Origin: Desmodesmus armatus
Taxonomy: Eukaryota > Chlorophyta > Chlorophyceae > Sphaeropleales > Scenedesmaceae
Direction: 5' to 3'
DNA length: 64,000 nucleotides
Assembly (NCBI GenBank): GCA_007449985.2
Contig: VIIQ02000842.1
Span: 124,001 to 188,000, forward strand
The translations under genes were made by a program, and so were the position numbers. Shown here one piece after another: positions 9,663 to 21,418 of the stretch; positions within the stretch are counted from its first letter, which is position 1, and every line of letters starts with the position of its first letter. The notes under the pieces are model-generated. The model did no database searches. It was not told the origin of the DNA and saw only the letters and a program-made list of their open reading frames with translations.

Positions 9663-12323
9663 ATGGCCAAGGGGCAGGACTTCTTCGGAGTGCAACTGCA
9701 GACACCCACAGGCCAGGTGCTGCCCTCCATAGAGTACGATGGGCAGCGCTATTATGTGGGCGAGCCGGGCCAGGAGTTTGTTGTTGCTGTGACAAGGTCT
9801 GTGCGGTACCCCAAGAAACTGTACAAAGTGAGTCAAAATTTTGGTGTGCATTGAGCAGCTTGACAGCAACCAGACAGCTCCAATATCATGTGCAAGACCT
9901 CATGTGGCTTTGTATCTTGCATCCTGGTTACAGGCACTCTTGCTGGTTGATGGGCAGAGCGCTAATTCGTGTTTTCACCTGAGTAGTGGAGCGCCCCACG
10001 TGTTTCAAGGCTGGTTGACATCATGTAAGTGGCCACATGTGACACTTACGTCACTTACCCTGAGTGCGCACAGCAAGGGGAGCAATCTGCAGTTGCAGAC
10101 AGTCACCACATGCCAACCGCCTCCTCACCCTTCATGCATCCGTGACAGTGCTTGTAACACCACTGAACAACACCAGAACGTGTCCCATCCATGGCATCTG
10201 GGGTTGCCATGTATCGGCCTATATGAAACTGCCATTGCTGACGTCAAAAACTGACTTTCTTATGTGCAGCCACCCCAGATGGTATGACCTACAACCGCTT
10301 CAAGTTTGCCAGCTGTCAGCCCAGCACGGCTGCAGCCACTGTGAGGAGTACAGACGACTTGGCAGCAGGGCGGATACAGGTGAAGTTGTCAGAGGTGGTA
10401 GAGACAGGCCAGAAGGTGTTCAAGCCATGGTATGGATCAGCACCACGCTCAGAGGCAGACAAAAGGCTTCCTGAAGGCAAGAAGTGGTTCATGGCTCCTG
10501 GCCTCAAGGTATGTCTGGCTGAAACATTGAAATATGTGATGCTTTGCAGCGTGCCTAGCAGTCTTGATGCTGCAGGTGCAAGGTGGTATGTTGTGCAAGC
10601 AGCAACTCGAGCGTCCCTTTCACGCCGACAGGATATTGGTTGGCCAGCTGGTCTGAACCTCTCACTGCAGATAGCTGGGCATGTCCTTGCATGAGTAAGC
10701 AGCCACCCCTAGGTGGGCTGGGCTGTCAGCTATGCGCGCTGCACCTTACCAGCAAGCATTGACATGTGTGCGCAGGAGCACGCCACAGGTTTCAAGCGAG
10801 TGTGGGTCGCACCTATGGGGGCACTTCCCGTTATGCAGCTTGTGTCTGCACTCAACTGAACCCCAGGTCAAATGCACTGGCACATGCTGGGCTGCATCAT
10901 CCTGCCACACTTACAAAGTGAATGTAGATGGTTGTCTGTATGATGCTGTCAACGTCCTCTCCTGCTGCAGGCAGAAGCTGGTTCAAGCACAAAAGGGGCC
11001 GCGGTGGCTCACGCATAGTTCGGGAGGTGGGCCCACACCTGCAGGATACTTGACTGCCCACCTGCCTGGCAGGATGACTTTGCAACAGACTGTGGGCTTC
11101 CTCTTGTCTTCCATCCGGACAGTTCTGGGGCACAGTCAGCACCAGCTGTCACACTTGTCACTGGGTTGTTGCAACAGCATACCAGCTTGCACTTTGGAAG
11201 CTGGCACTAGTGTTCACGCATGGCCCTGCACGTGCTTGAACAGACTGTGTGCCTCTTTCCTTATGCTGCACACCTAGCCTGTTGCCCTTGCAAGGGGGCA
11301 AACGCACAGGGCCACTAGTCTGTCATCCATACGCAAGCTCGTGCTTTATGGCGGTGTGTGCGGTATGGTGTGCAGGTTGCCAGCTTGCCCAGCATGCATG
11401 TGCGCTACGACTCCTCTGAGGCGCTGTACCTGCGCAAGGCCCTCAACCCAAGGTTCGCACCACACAGGGCCATCCTGCGCAAGTCAGCAAACCCAGGTGC
11501 GAGCACTGCTGTGTTCTTGTTTTGGGTTACCAGTGACTGCTGGGTTGGGCTTTCATGCCATGAATACGTCTCGGCATGACAACTGCATGTACCTGCTGAG
11601 GTGTGCAGTACCTTGCCGTACCTGCCTGTGCTAGTGCCTGCAGATGGCCTTTCAAGCAGGCACTGTGTGTGTGAATTTGCGTTTGCTGTGTGTGATTCAT
11701 GCAGCCATTGCGGCTCTAGGTGCTGAGCCAGCCAGTGCAGGCGGGGCAGCAGCAGCAGCAGCCGGTGGGGGTCGTGTCAAGCGTGAGGCCGTTGGCGTGA
11801 AGCGTGAGCGGGGGGCTGGCGGATCAGCTGGTGGTGATGAGGAGTATGTGCCCAGGAGCGCCACTGCAGCCAACCGCATCGACCTCACAGAGGAGGTGAG
11901 GGGCTGTTCATTTGGCTGCAGCCTGTTGTTGGTACTATTGCCGTTTGGTGTGTGCATGCTTGTGTGTTGCTGGTGCACATTAATAAGACAGCTTCAACCA
12001 AGGCGGCTTTGTCTGCAAGACGTGCTCACGGTTTCAAACAGCCGGCGCAGCAGCTATCGGTAAGTGCTGACACAATCGCGGCATTGCACATACATGGCCT
12101 GCATGCTGCAAGGGGCGGCACAAAGGTGTGCACCTGTTCAAACGGGTTCCTGTGCTGCTGCTGCGTTATGTTGCTGCAGCCTGTGCTGCCAATGTGTGTC
12201 AACGGGCGCCAGGTTGCTCCTGATGAGCTGGCCGTGTGTGATTTGTGTGACAGTGACGAGGAGGGGGCAGCAGCACCTAAGTGGCAGGTCCAGAAAAAGC
12301 AGCACGTGACTGTCGACCTATGA
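9663..12323 (+). CDS. Copy D: diverged DUF7918-like / SUMO-motif protein
   Basis: Clear exons are 9663..9827, 9934..10024, 10270..10508, 11376..11496, 11705..11895 and 12180..12323. Start M-A-K-G-Q-D-F-F-G-V-Q-L-Q; the first exon is five codons shorter than in B and C. The fourth exon is a problem: the homologous block 10971..11026 is 56 nt instead of 57 and reads a stop in the expected phase. If a 13-nt micro-exon 10776..10788 (E-H-A-T-G) is added, the block reads R-S-W-F-K-H-K-R-G-R-G-G and all phases close at 1020 nt, 339 aa; E-H-A-T-G echoes S-H-A-T-G of copy C. Two psi-K-x-E motifs (VKRE, VKRE), then R-I-D-L-T-E-E, then the C-D-L-C-D-S-D-E-E tail, ending H-V-T-V-D-L and TGA. Function as for copy C. 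If the micro-exon is not used, the copy is broken. Confidence 0.65.
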
Positions 12324-13759
12324 GCGGCACAATCCCATGCCATGACAGCCTGAGGTTGTACAGAATCACGCAGCTGCGCAAAGTTGGGCTTTGTGAGGTT
12401 GTTGCTATGCTCTGATGTCTGTATGGCGATGTGTTACCAAGATAGTGGCTTGAGGGGTGGGTGATGGGCTGGGGAGGCTCGTTATCAGTACCCCCATGTA
12501 CAATGCTGTGTAGATGTGGCTGCATGGTCTCAGTCCTCCTGATTTTGAATCTGCAACATGTTGGCAGGGCATGGTTGTGCCCCTGATTTGTGGTTGTTTT
12601 TGTTGCTTTACCTTGTATACAGACATATCACTTGCTGCGGGTTGCACCACCAATTGTGTATGTTGTATCAAGCCATAAATCAACGGCATTGGGCACACTG
12701 TTTGGTTGGTGTTGATGCCGTCTCATATTTTGCAATCAGTTCTGCAGCTGCAGCGGCACCGCAGTGTTTTGATGTGTACACTTGGACGAGTAGGGGGTTT
12801 GATGGCCAAAGGGTGTGTCCCCATGCACGTTACACATGCATGCATGTTGAGCAGTGCAACCAGCTGGTGCCCATCTCTCTTGGGCGATGTGGACAGTGCT
12901 GATTGCACACACAAGGTGTAGGACCAGCCTGGTGCACCTAGTAGATGCCGTTGCATGACTCGCATGCATGCCGGCTGCCTATACTGCCAACATTTGACAA
13001 CCACCGGCAGTTGTGCCACGTGCCTGATGGCGAAGCTAACATCCTCAAACAACCAGCTAGTTGTGCAACACCCATGGGGCTGGCCAGCGCCAGTGTGCAG
13101 CCAGCACAGGCATCTGCTGACCACCACCAACACAAAACATGGTGTGTGGCCAGCCAGTGGGATTACGCCCCCCTGGCAAAACCAAAAAAAAACATGGTGC
13201 ACAATTCACAACGCACAGCAGCACTGTACAAACCCATCTATGGTTATAGCAGGCTGTCCATCAGCGGTAACAATGCAACACCAGACACTGTCTCAACAGC
13301 ACTTCAGGAATCTTGAACACTGCCACACACAACCACCTCTCCTTTTGCAGGCATGAGTGTGCAGGCCCAACCACCCGATTGACCAATCAATCCATCTCAA
13401 ACACACGTGCATGTGCAATGAGGAGCCATCAAGGATAATGCATCAGTACAGCCAACGCGGCCATGGCGGTAATCTGAGATACTCCATCAGAGGAAACTCC
13501 ATAAGAGGAAGTCCAATGAGAGGAATCCATCAGAGTAAGCCCCTGGGATACTCTCACTGCCATCAGAGTAAACCCCAACCACAGCATGTCTTGGATGCGC
13601 CACTCTCTGGCAAGCAGGACAAGCCTGCCAAATTACGGTAATCCGGCACTATGCTCTGCAAAGAAACTATGTCCGCAGGATCCTGCAGCTCAATTGAGCT
13701 AGTCACCAAAGAATCCTAGACACCTCTCATCCGCAAAAGGGCTCACTGTGGCACACCCT
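12324..13759. other. Gene-less stretch between copy D and the TRP-type channel gene
   Basis: Convergent 3' ends: copy D from the left and the channel gene from the right. Open frames here are short, lack splice structure and show no recognisable protein. Around 13485-13575 there are imperfect short repeats (variants of 'ccatcagag', 'ataagagga', 'atgagagga'). Confidence 0.5.
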
Positions 13760-16700
13760 TCATAACGAGTTTGCCCTTGTGAGGCCCCCATGGCCATCGA
13801 ACGGCCGCACCATCCTCACACGCTGCGCAGCTGCACCCCCTCCCACCCCAATGTGTTGCTGCTGGTGCAACAGCTGCCACGCCTGCTGCTGCGACAGCAT
13901 CGGCCCAATGTGGCCAGACCCCACAGACGCCAGCCCACTGCTGCCTGCAGCGAAGCTGCTGTTGCGCAGCTCATCCAGCCACGGGCCTTGCTGCTCTGCC
14001 GCATTATGCACCGCACCCCCACCATACCCTTGCCGTACACCAAAGCCACCATACCCCGAGCTGAAGCTGCTGCCTCTCGCTGCCGCAGCCGCCGCTGCTG
14101 CCGCCAACCCCGCAGTGCCGCTACCGGCCCTACTGATGCCGCTGCTGCCGTCCCCGGTCTGTCGATCTGTCGGCGACACTATTCCCGTCGTATTCCCACC
14201 CGCCATCCACACCCCTGGCGGCACAGACCGCCTGGCCGCCAGCCCCCGATCCGCCCCGCCACCACCGTAGTGACCTCCCAATTGCACCGGCGCCCCCACT
14301 AGTGGACCAGACACGCCTTCCAGCTGCTCCGGCAGGTGCCCCAGCGTGGTCATCGCATGCCGCAGGAAGCCAGGCCCTCCAGGCGTGCCCCCTGGTGTGA
14401 AGCCGTGTGAGGCTGAGTGGTGGCCATGCAGCCCACCACCTACAGCCACTGGTGGCACCCCCTTGTTTTGCCAGTTGGGCGACCCTGCCTGGAAGCTGCT
14501 GCGGGCTGACGGACCAAAGCCGCCGAAGCCTTGGGGGCCTGCAGGTGGGGCCGCATGGCCGAGTGTGGCCTGGCGTGAGAGCATGAGGGCTTGTGAGGGG
14601 CCTAGACTGCTGATGAAGAGCTTGATGAGAACGTCCAGCTTCTTGTGTAACTTGCCCAACCTGGACGCCAGCCGGGCAGGCACAGTGGGCAGCAGGCACA
14701 GCAGGGCATCAGGCATAGCAGACATACAGCACATCAGCACAGCCGTCAGGTAACATTGCACTGCGCAGTACCTGCATGCATGACAGTTTCAAGGGGTTGA
14801 GACCTGCAGAATCTAACTCTGATTCTGACTCAGTCAGTCGGTCGGGCCGACCTGTGCCAAAGCAGCAGCAGCAGCACACGACGGCCTTCCTGGCATGCCT
14901 GACTGCCTCTGAGTGACCATGTTCATGGCAAGGCGCACGGCACGACACCTGGCAAAGATGTAGTGATGCGATGACGATGAAACACTACAGCCACATGGAC
15001 AGACACAGACGTAAGTTAAAGCCCGGTCCCCACCTGTCCTCCAGCTCTTCTACCCGCAGCCGTGTCTCCTGCTGTGCCCCAGCAGATTGTTCTCCATCAG
15101 ACCCATGCCACTCCATACACTGTTCAGGTTCACCTGAGCACAACACAGCACAACACAGCATGATCAACCAGGCAGCAGCACTGCACTGCACAGTACAGGG
15201 CACAACACATCAGCAGGGGTTTTGCAGACATGACGGAATCACTGCCGACAGGAAGAGCGGCACAGAAATGTCAGCCAGCCAACATGCAGGTGCATGGGTG
15301 TACTGACAGCGCTGCCATGGTTCAGGCCTGGTGCAGGCTAAGCTTGCGTACCTCGTACGTTGCATCTGGGTGTATCTTCAGGATGTGCACAAAGGCTGGG
15401 TACCACATGCTGTGGTTCCTCACCCTGCAGTGCAACAACAAGCATGGCGCTGGTGAAAGCCAGGTGTAAAGCCAGTGGAGTGTTCGCCGAAGTGAATTCA
15501 CACAAACAACTGACAGACGTCCACTGTGTGCGCACAGCGGACACCTGCAGCAGGTCACCCACCGCACTATACAACGCCGGTCACTACAGAATGCTATGGT
15601 TTGTTGCAGTGCCGGCGTCAAACATTCCAGCCCCTCCTCTCCCTAGCTGTGCGCACAGCATGCAGGAATTGTCAGGTGGCTGGTATAGGCTGTTGTGCTG
15701 ACTCCAAGCTATTTGGGTTACCCGAGGGGCGAACTCCCACCGGCTGGCCAAACTTTGTGTGACTCAGCAATCAGGCAAACCCAACTGCCGGGGGCGCGAG
15801 GCAAAGCATCACCAGTGAAATACACCTAAAACCCATATCCCAGGCGGTGCCCAGTGCCGGGACCAAAAAGCATGGGACTGTGGGTTAGGCCTCACCATTG
15901 TGGCAGTGTGGCCTCCAGCTCGTCGATGATCTCTGCCTTGGAGTGCAGCAGCCGCAGACCCTCATCCTGCAGTGGAAGGGCAACCAGCAACAAGATGACA
16001 GTCCTGGTGCGATAAACAGGTGCCACCCCCGATGCATGTGCACCCTTAGTGGCACCATCAACAGGGGAATGATGTGCACCTGCAGTCTGCACCTCCTTCA
16101 GGAAGAGAAAGCAGGTGTGGTCATGCACAATTGTGATAACAGAGAGGTGTCACCAAACCACTGTGGGTGTATCCGGCTGAAATGCGCATTAGGTACGTGG
16201 TGGTAGGGGGTTGCTGCGCATTAGGTACGTGGTGGTGAGGGGTGTACAGCGTATGCACATCACACACAAACTGACAAAGGACCTCAACCAGTGCGACAGC
16301 AAGCAGCCATGTATACTGCCAGCAGTAGCAGCATGCATATGACAAGCCCACCTGGGAGATCTTTGAGAAGCTGTTGCTCATGCTGGCTATGAGCACGTTG
16401 AGCAGGAGGACGTTGAACACGAACTGCAAAGGACAGCAGCCAACACGGCAAGGTCCATACCAGGCACTTCATTATCATCACATCATCGATACATTCTGCC
16501 CTGGTTCAACCCTTGATAATCTGCATGGCTGTGCGTAAGCTTGCGATGATGATATGGAAGAAAGCAAGGAGGCGGATGCAGCCCCAAGCACAGTGTACTA
16601 ATCTTGGCATTGCCCTGCTACTAGCCAGGCCTACAAGGCTGTTGTTGCCTTGTACTGCAACAGTACCAAAATGCAGTACATCAGCACTCCTGCTGATCAA

Positions 16701-19700
16701 CAGCTTACTCACCTCAAATGCAATGAATAGCAGCATCGCAGCTGTTGGGTTGGTGCTGCCGTAGAACACGTTGTAGTCAAACATTGCTAACTGTGGACAC
16801 GCAGACAGCAGTGAAAATTGGAAGCAGGCAAACACATGTTGAGTAAGTTCTGGTACACAAGGCACACGTGCATGTGAGGGAGTAATCATGACATGACACC
16901 CTTTGGGCACAGTGTGCGGCCAGACATCACAATGCAGCAACAGAGACGCCACCAATACAGGTGCTCAGGTACCCCCAGCCATGATGCGCTCAGAGATGAT
17001 GGGGGTAGATAGCTTACCATGTAGGAAAACATGCTGGCCATGCTGTGCCATATGTTTGCAAAATCAGCAAATTGGCGGTCCTGCATAAAGACATAATGTC
17101 ACAGGGGCACAAGTTGTTTTTGGGCAACCCGCTATCAAGCATTCTGGTTACACGGTGACGACAACACAACACCTAGCTGTGTTTCATAGCTGCAGCTGCA
17201 AGTAACATACTGACTGGTAGCAAGACCGGCCTGTGTGCCAGCACCTGGATCTGTTGTGCCCCCCCCCCCCCCCGCTCCCCCCCTCTCCACACACACACAC
17301 ACAGGAGGCTCCTGCATTCTCACGACACATCCTTGACTGTCCTGCTGAGCTGGAGATGGCTGGATGCACCACATGAGTGTTGAGCACACACCAAACAGAT
17401 ACGCACCTGCCGGAAGAGTGCATAGAAGGCTAGGCCAAACCCAACCAGGGTCAGCGTGAAGAATGCCAGGAACCACTGCACAACCGCACCACACAGGAGG
17501 CAGACAACACCACAGCACTGTTACCATGGCATAGTGCACCACTCCATGCTGACATGCATTTCACTGAAAGGAATTCAGCGTCCATCAGGCACTCCTGCAC
17601 ACCCCTTCCAGCACACCACCACACTGAATGATGGCAAGCGGCTATGTTGCAGCAGGTGACCAACGAGCCAGGAGGCAGTGCATGCTGAGAGCACATGCAG
17701 GAGTCAAGCAAAACCGGAGCCTGCCTCCCCTCACCCTCCCAGCTGCGCGACCCCAGCTGTCCACAAAAGAGTAAGTGTACACATGCGGTGCTTAGTCATC
17801 AGCAGTGCCCTGTCACCTTCATATCCTCCATGACGATGCGTATGGTGTCCACGATGGTGTTCTTTGTGGGGTTGAACACCTTGGCAAAGTAGTGCTGACA
17901 ACAGGCAAGGAGCGCGGCAAAACACGGCGGCAGCAGCAGCAGCAGCAGCAACGGCGGCAAGAAGGGCAAGCTCATGAGCTGAGCGTTCCAGCTTGGATAG
18001 CAAGGTGGTCGCTGCTGAGAGATGCAGCTTCACCTCAGCGGCAAAATTGTCTGTTCCCTGGCAAAGTCCCCTGCCTAACCAAGCCCCTGAACATCCTCAC
18101 CAGCTTGATCCACAGCAGCACTTGCTGTGATGCAACCAGCACAGAGAACCAGCCTTCATCAACAAAGGTGCGCTGGATGTGCAAAACGCAGATCATCACC
18201 TGCAAACCACAGTACATGTGCTTGGAGGCTGGGGGGAGGGGAGGGGGCGAAGGTGGGCACATCACACTGCAATATGCCACCTCAAGGGTCACGGCGCTCT
18301 TCTGTATGGCGTGTTGCAGGCTCGAGTGCGGCTGTGCATGCATAGCGCGGCTGCCTCTGGTGCGCACCTGAAGGATGTAGGATGCCTGCAAAGCAGGACA
18401 GCAGTACAGCAAACGCCACAGGTCAGTCTCGGCGTGGCTGCTTTCAGCAACCTGCATGCTTGAGTTCTTCAAGCTTGCAGTGTGACTGTGACTCCAAGAC
18501 GCTTGTGTGTTGAGCAAATGGCTAGGGGTGCAGCGACTGTACATGCACAGCTGCAGCTGGTCATTGCATGCTGATAAAAAAACCGATGTCACCGATGATG
18601 GAGATGGCATGCAGCAATCATCAAGAGTAGTACTTGGCACATGCCTTGCAACCAGACATGCTGTGATGTGGTGCATGCCTCTGCAGAAGCAACCCATGCA
18701 ACCTCACCATGTCCAGCACATTCCAGGCCCTCAGCCAGCCCCAGCCATAGGCAGCAATGGTGCACAGCTCCATGTACAGGAAAGCAGACATGGGCAACAG
18801 GCTGAGCAAGCTGAACAGCAGTGCCAGGAATCCCTCCCTGCAGCAGCACAGCACAGCATCAACACCACTCCTAATCGGCAACTGCAGTACCACAGAGTCA
18901 CAGCTGCAATCAGAGTGGCAAACAGCTGTTGCAGTAGTCATGTCTGCTCGCCACTCGCGCATGGACATTGCCTGTACGACAGCAGCAGCACCATGCATGG
19001 CACCGTGCCAACACACACCCAACCTGCCTGTTGACCATGCACCCAGGCCTACAGTACCCAGCTGCAGCTGCTGCCCACGCACCTGTCCTGCACGGACTCC
19101 CAGAAGGTCATGGTCCAATCCTCTGCTTGGAAGATCAGAGTGAACGTTGTGAAGCTTGCCAGCCACAAACAGTAGCAGAACAGCTCATACAGTAGGAAGG
19201 TGCGAGCCCAGCTGGTCCACTTGAAGTTGATCACGGCCTGGACAGCTGGCAGCGCGAACACTGTCGCAGAACAGGCATGCGCCTGCGAGCAACACCACAT
19301 GCCAACAGCTGCTGGGACGAACGACCCCGTGACCACCCTAGCTCTGTCCATGGTGCCCCACTCGTGTGCAGCCGCCAGCGCTGGAACCCTCCTGCTGCTG
19401 GGCAAAGTGCATTTCACTCAGCTTGACATGAAGAGAGATGCAGCGCAGGCGACCGCAAAATGTGGGTGGGTGGGTGTGACCGTGCTTCAAACCAGCTGCC
19501 GCTGCCCTGCCAGCTACTGCTGTGATTGCCAACTCACGTGGAAGCGCTTCAGCAGGGGGTGCAGCAGGCCCTTCGACCCCTCAGCCGCAGCGTCACGCAG
19601 GTTGACGACATGCGCCTGCAAGACAACAGCACAGGTGATGCGCAGCTGCAACTAGCCACGGCCTTGGATGTTGCTGTCACTGGCTGCTTGATAGCGGTGA

Positions 19701-21045
19701 AAACCGCTGATACGTATCGCTACTACTGCAGATGAGCCGAGCCCGTGGCAGGCTACTATCGGCATGGCAGACGTGTTCGCACTAGTGGTCCACTGCACTA
19801 GGGCCTTGCCAGACTGCTGCTCTGCGGTCTGTCTCAGTGCAAACAATATATGTCAACTTCCCTGCTGTACGATTCCAAGTACGCTGCTAGGGCATGCTCA
19901 GCAGGGCCACACACCTCCACTGTGACCTTGGTGCTCCAGCCTAGTGCTGACTTGCCCTCCTGCGGGCGCGCAAAGTCTGCCAGCCGCTCACGCCACATGG
20001 TCTCCCAGTCAACCTGTGCGGGATCAGGCAGCACACCAGGCGGGGCAGCTGTTGCTGAGTGCGCTGCTAAGTGCTTTGCTGTTGCACTGGGCAGACCAGG
20101 TACGGCCAGCGACGTACAGCGCGTGCCAGGAAGTACGCTCGTACAGCCCAACTGCTTGTGCCGGCAATGCGCAACTGAGGGTGGGTGCCTGGTGACCTGA
20201 AGCTACATCAGCATCAGCGACCCACGCTGGGAGCTGCCTTGCACAACCACCGAGTTGCTTGCACATGCATTACACAGCTGCGGGTGGCTGTCTGCTCACC
20301 TCGTAGTGATCTGTGCCCATAGTGAGGATCTGCTCCTTCTCAAAGGCCCTGAAGGCGATTGCATCCTGCACAGCACACACACACAACAAGCTGGTTTTGT
20401 TGTACTGACTGCATCTGGGCCTGCAGGAGCGTGGCCAAGATGTACAGCAGCATGTCGGCTCATATGAAGCAACGCATGAACCACCATGCGGCAGCAGGTA
20501 CATACTGTCAGCTGCCGCCACAGCTGCAGCAGCTGTGCAGTGCTCAACTCACTGTTACAAGGAACTCCCCCAGCTTAACCACACCCTCCTCTTCCAGGTA
20601 CTGGATCACGTCTCGGGGCTTCTCCCTGCAGCAGAGCCATGCTAGCGCATCAGCAAACACCATGCGCTGCTGCTTTGCCGCCCACACTGGCCACACATTG
20701 CTCTGGACCTTTGTGATCTGGACCTTTGAGTGGGGCGCTACTGAAAGTGCATGCTTGCACTGCGACGTCTGCAGCTGCTGCTGGTGCGCACCGGATGAGC
20801 TCCTTGATCCTGTAGACGTCAGTGTCCTCAACATGGCCATCTGCTGCGTCAAAGCCACCGCAGCCACCCCCTGCTTCTGCAGCATCCAGCGCTGCCAGCT
20901 CCTGCAGCAGGGCCTCATCAAAAGGGAGCCCAAGCCCCTCGTGATCTGCCATGAAGGGCTCCCGCAGAGCCTCATCCTCCATGCTGCTGTGCTCAACAGC
21001 AGTCTGTACTGCCAGTTGTGATACGGCCCTGCTGCCGCTCTTCAA
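13760..21045 (-). CDS. TRP-type six-helix cation channel, 18 exons
   Basis: Complement of join(13760..14660, 15034..15119, 15352..15424, 15896..15966, 16352..16423, 16713..16790, 17018..17080, 17407..17475, 17817..17894, 18101..18199, 18368..18385, 18708..18837, 19083..19282, 19538..19615, 19915..20013, 20300..20365, 20553..20625, 20792..21045): 2508 nt, 835 aa, every junction GT-AG and in phase. Residues 1-200 are an acidic cytosolic head without ankyrin repeats that I can see. Helices are near 213-238 (S1), 260-288 (S2), 294-315 (S3), 321-345 (S4), 366-386 (S5) and 427-453 (S6); the pore loop carries S-Y-M-L-A-M-F-D-Y. S6 runs into L-L-L-N-V-L-I-A-S-M-S-N-S-F, a TRP/polycystin hallmark. After it come helices, a coiled coil (L-R-V-E-E-L-E-D-R-L-G-K-L-H-K-K-L) and a Gly/Ser-rich tail of about 270 residues. 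S4 has few basic residues, so voltage gating is unlikely. Non-selective cation or calcium flux at a membrane, possibly ciliary, is inferred. M at 20982 is an alternative start. Confidence 0.85.
17259..17303. repeat. Low-complexity C15 run and (AC)n in a channel intron
   Basis: Fifteen C in a row (17259-17273), a second C-run and a short AC repeat inside the intron between channel exons 17018..17080 and 17407..17475. Length here may be unreliable. Confidence 0.9.
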
Positions 21046-21418
21046 GCCCCACCGAAAACCGCTAAGCTAGGTGTCCATATCCATGCGCATTGGGGCCGAT
21101 GCCGAAGCTGTTGATGCACTGCTGCCCACCAGATTGAACTCAAGTTGGTCAGCTGACAACACACACGTGATCTGCCACGCAAGCACCCATGCTGTATGCT
21201 GGTGAATCAAGAAAGTGCAAACCACAAACGTTTCAAACCAGACAAATAGAAGCACCGGGTTTGGTTGGATGAACCCCGGCTGTACCTGTTATGCGACCGA
21301 AAGCGTTTCACACTACTAAGGGTCCTTTCAATATGACAATAATGCATAATGAGCCCCTTGCAAGTTCCGAAGTCTGACATCGTGGGACAAACCTTGGACA
21401 GCTGATATCTACTGTACA
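21046..21418. promoter_or_regulatory. Divergent promoter region between channel (-) and ciliary-like gene (+)
   Basis: Only 373 bp separate the two start codons, so both promoters must lie here or overlap the first exons. No canonical TATA box was identified. A shared promoter is inferred from geometry only. Confidence 0.4.

Noticed and set aside
13779..14753. Long + strand open frames opposite the last channel exon
   Set aside because: Shadow frames of a Gly/Ser/Ala-rich exon; the - strand frame continues the channel coiled coil and closes all phases.
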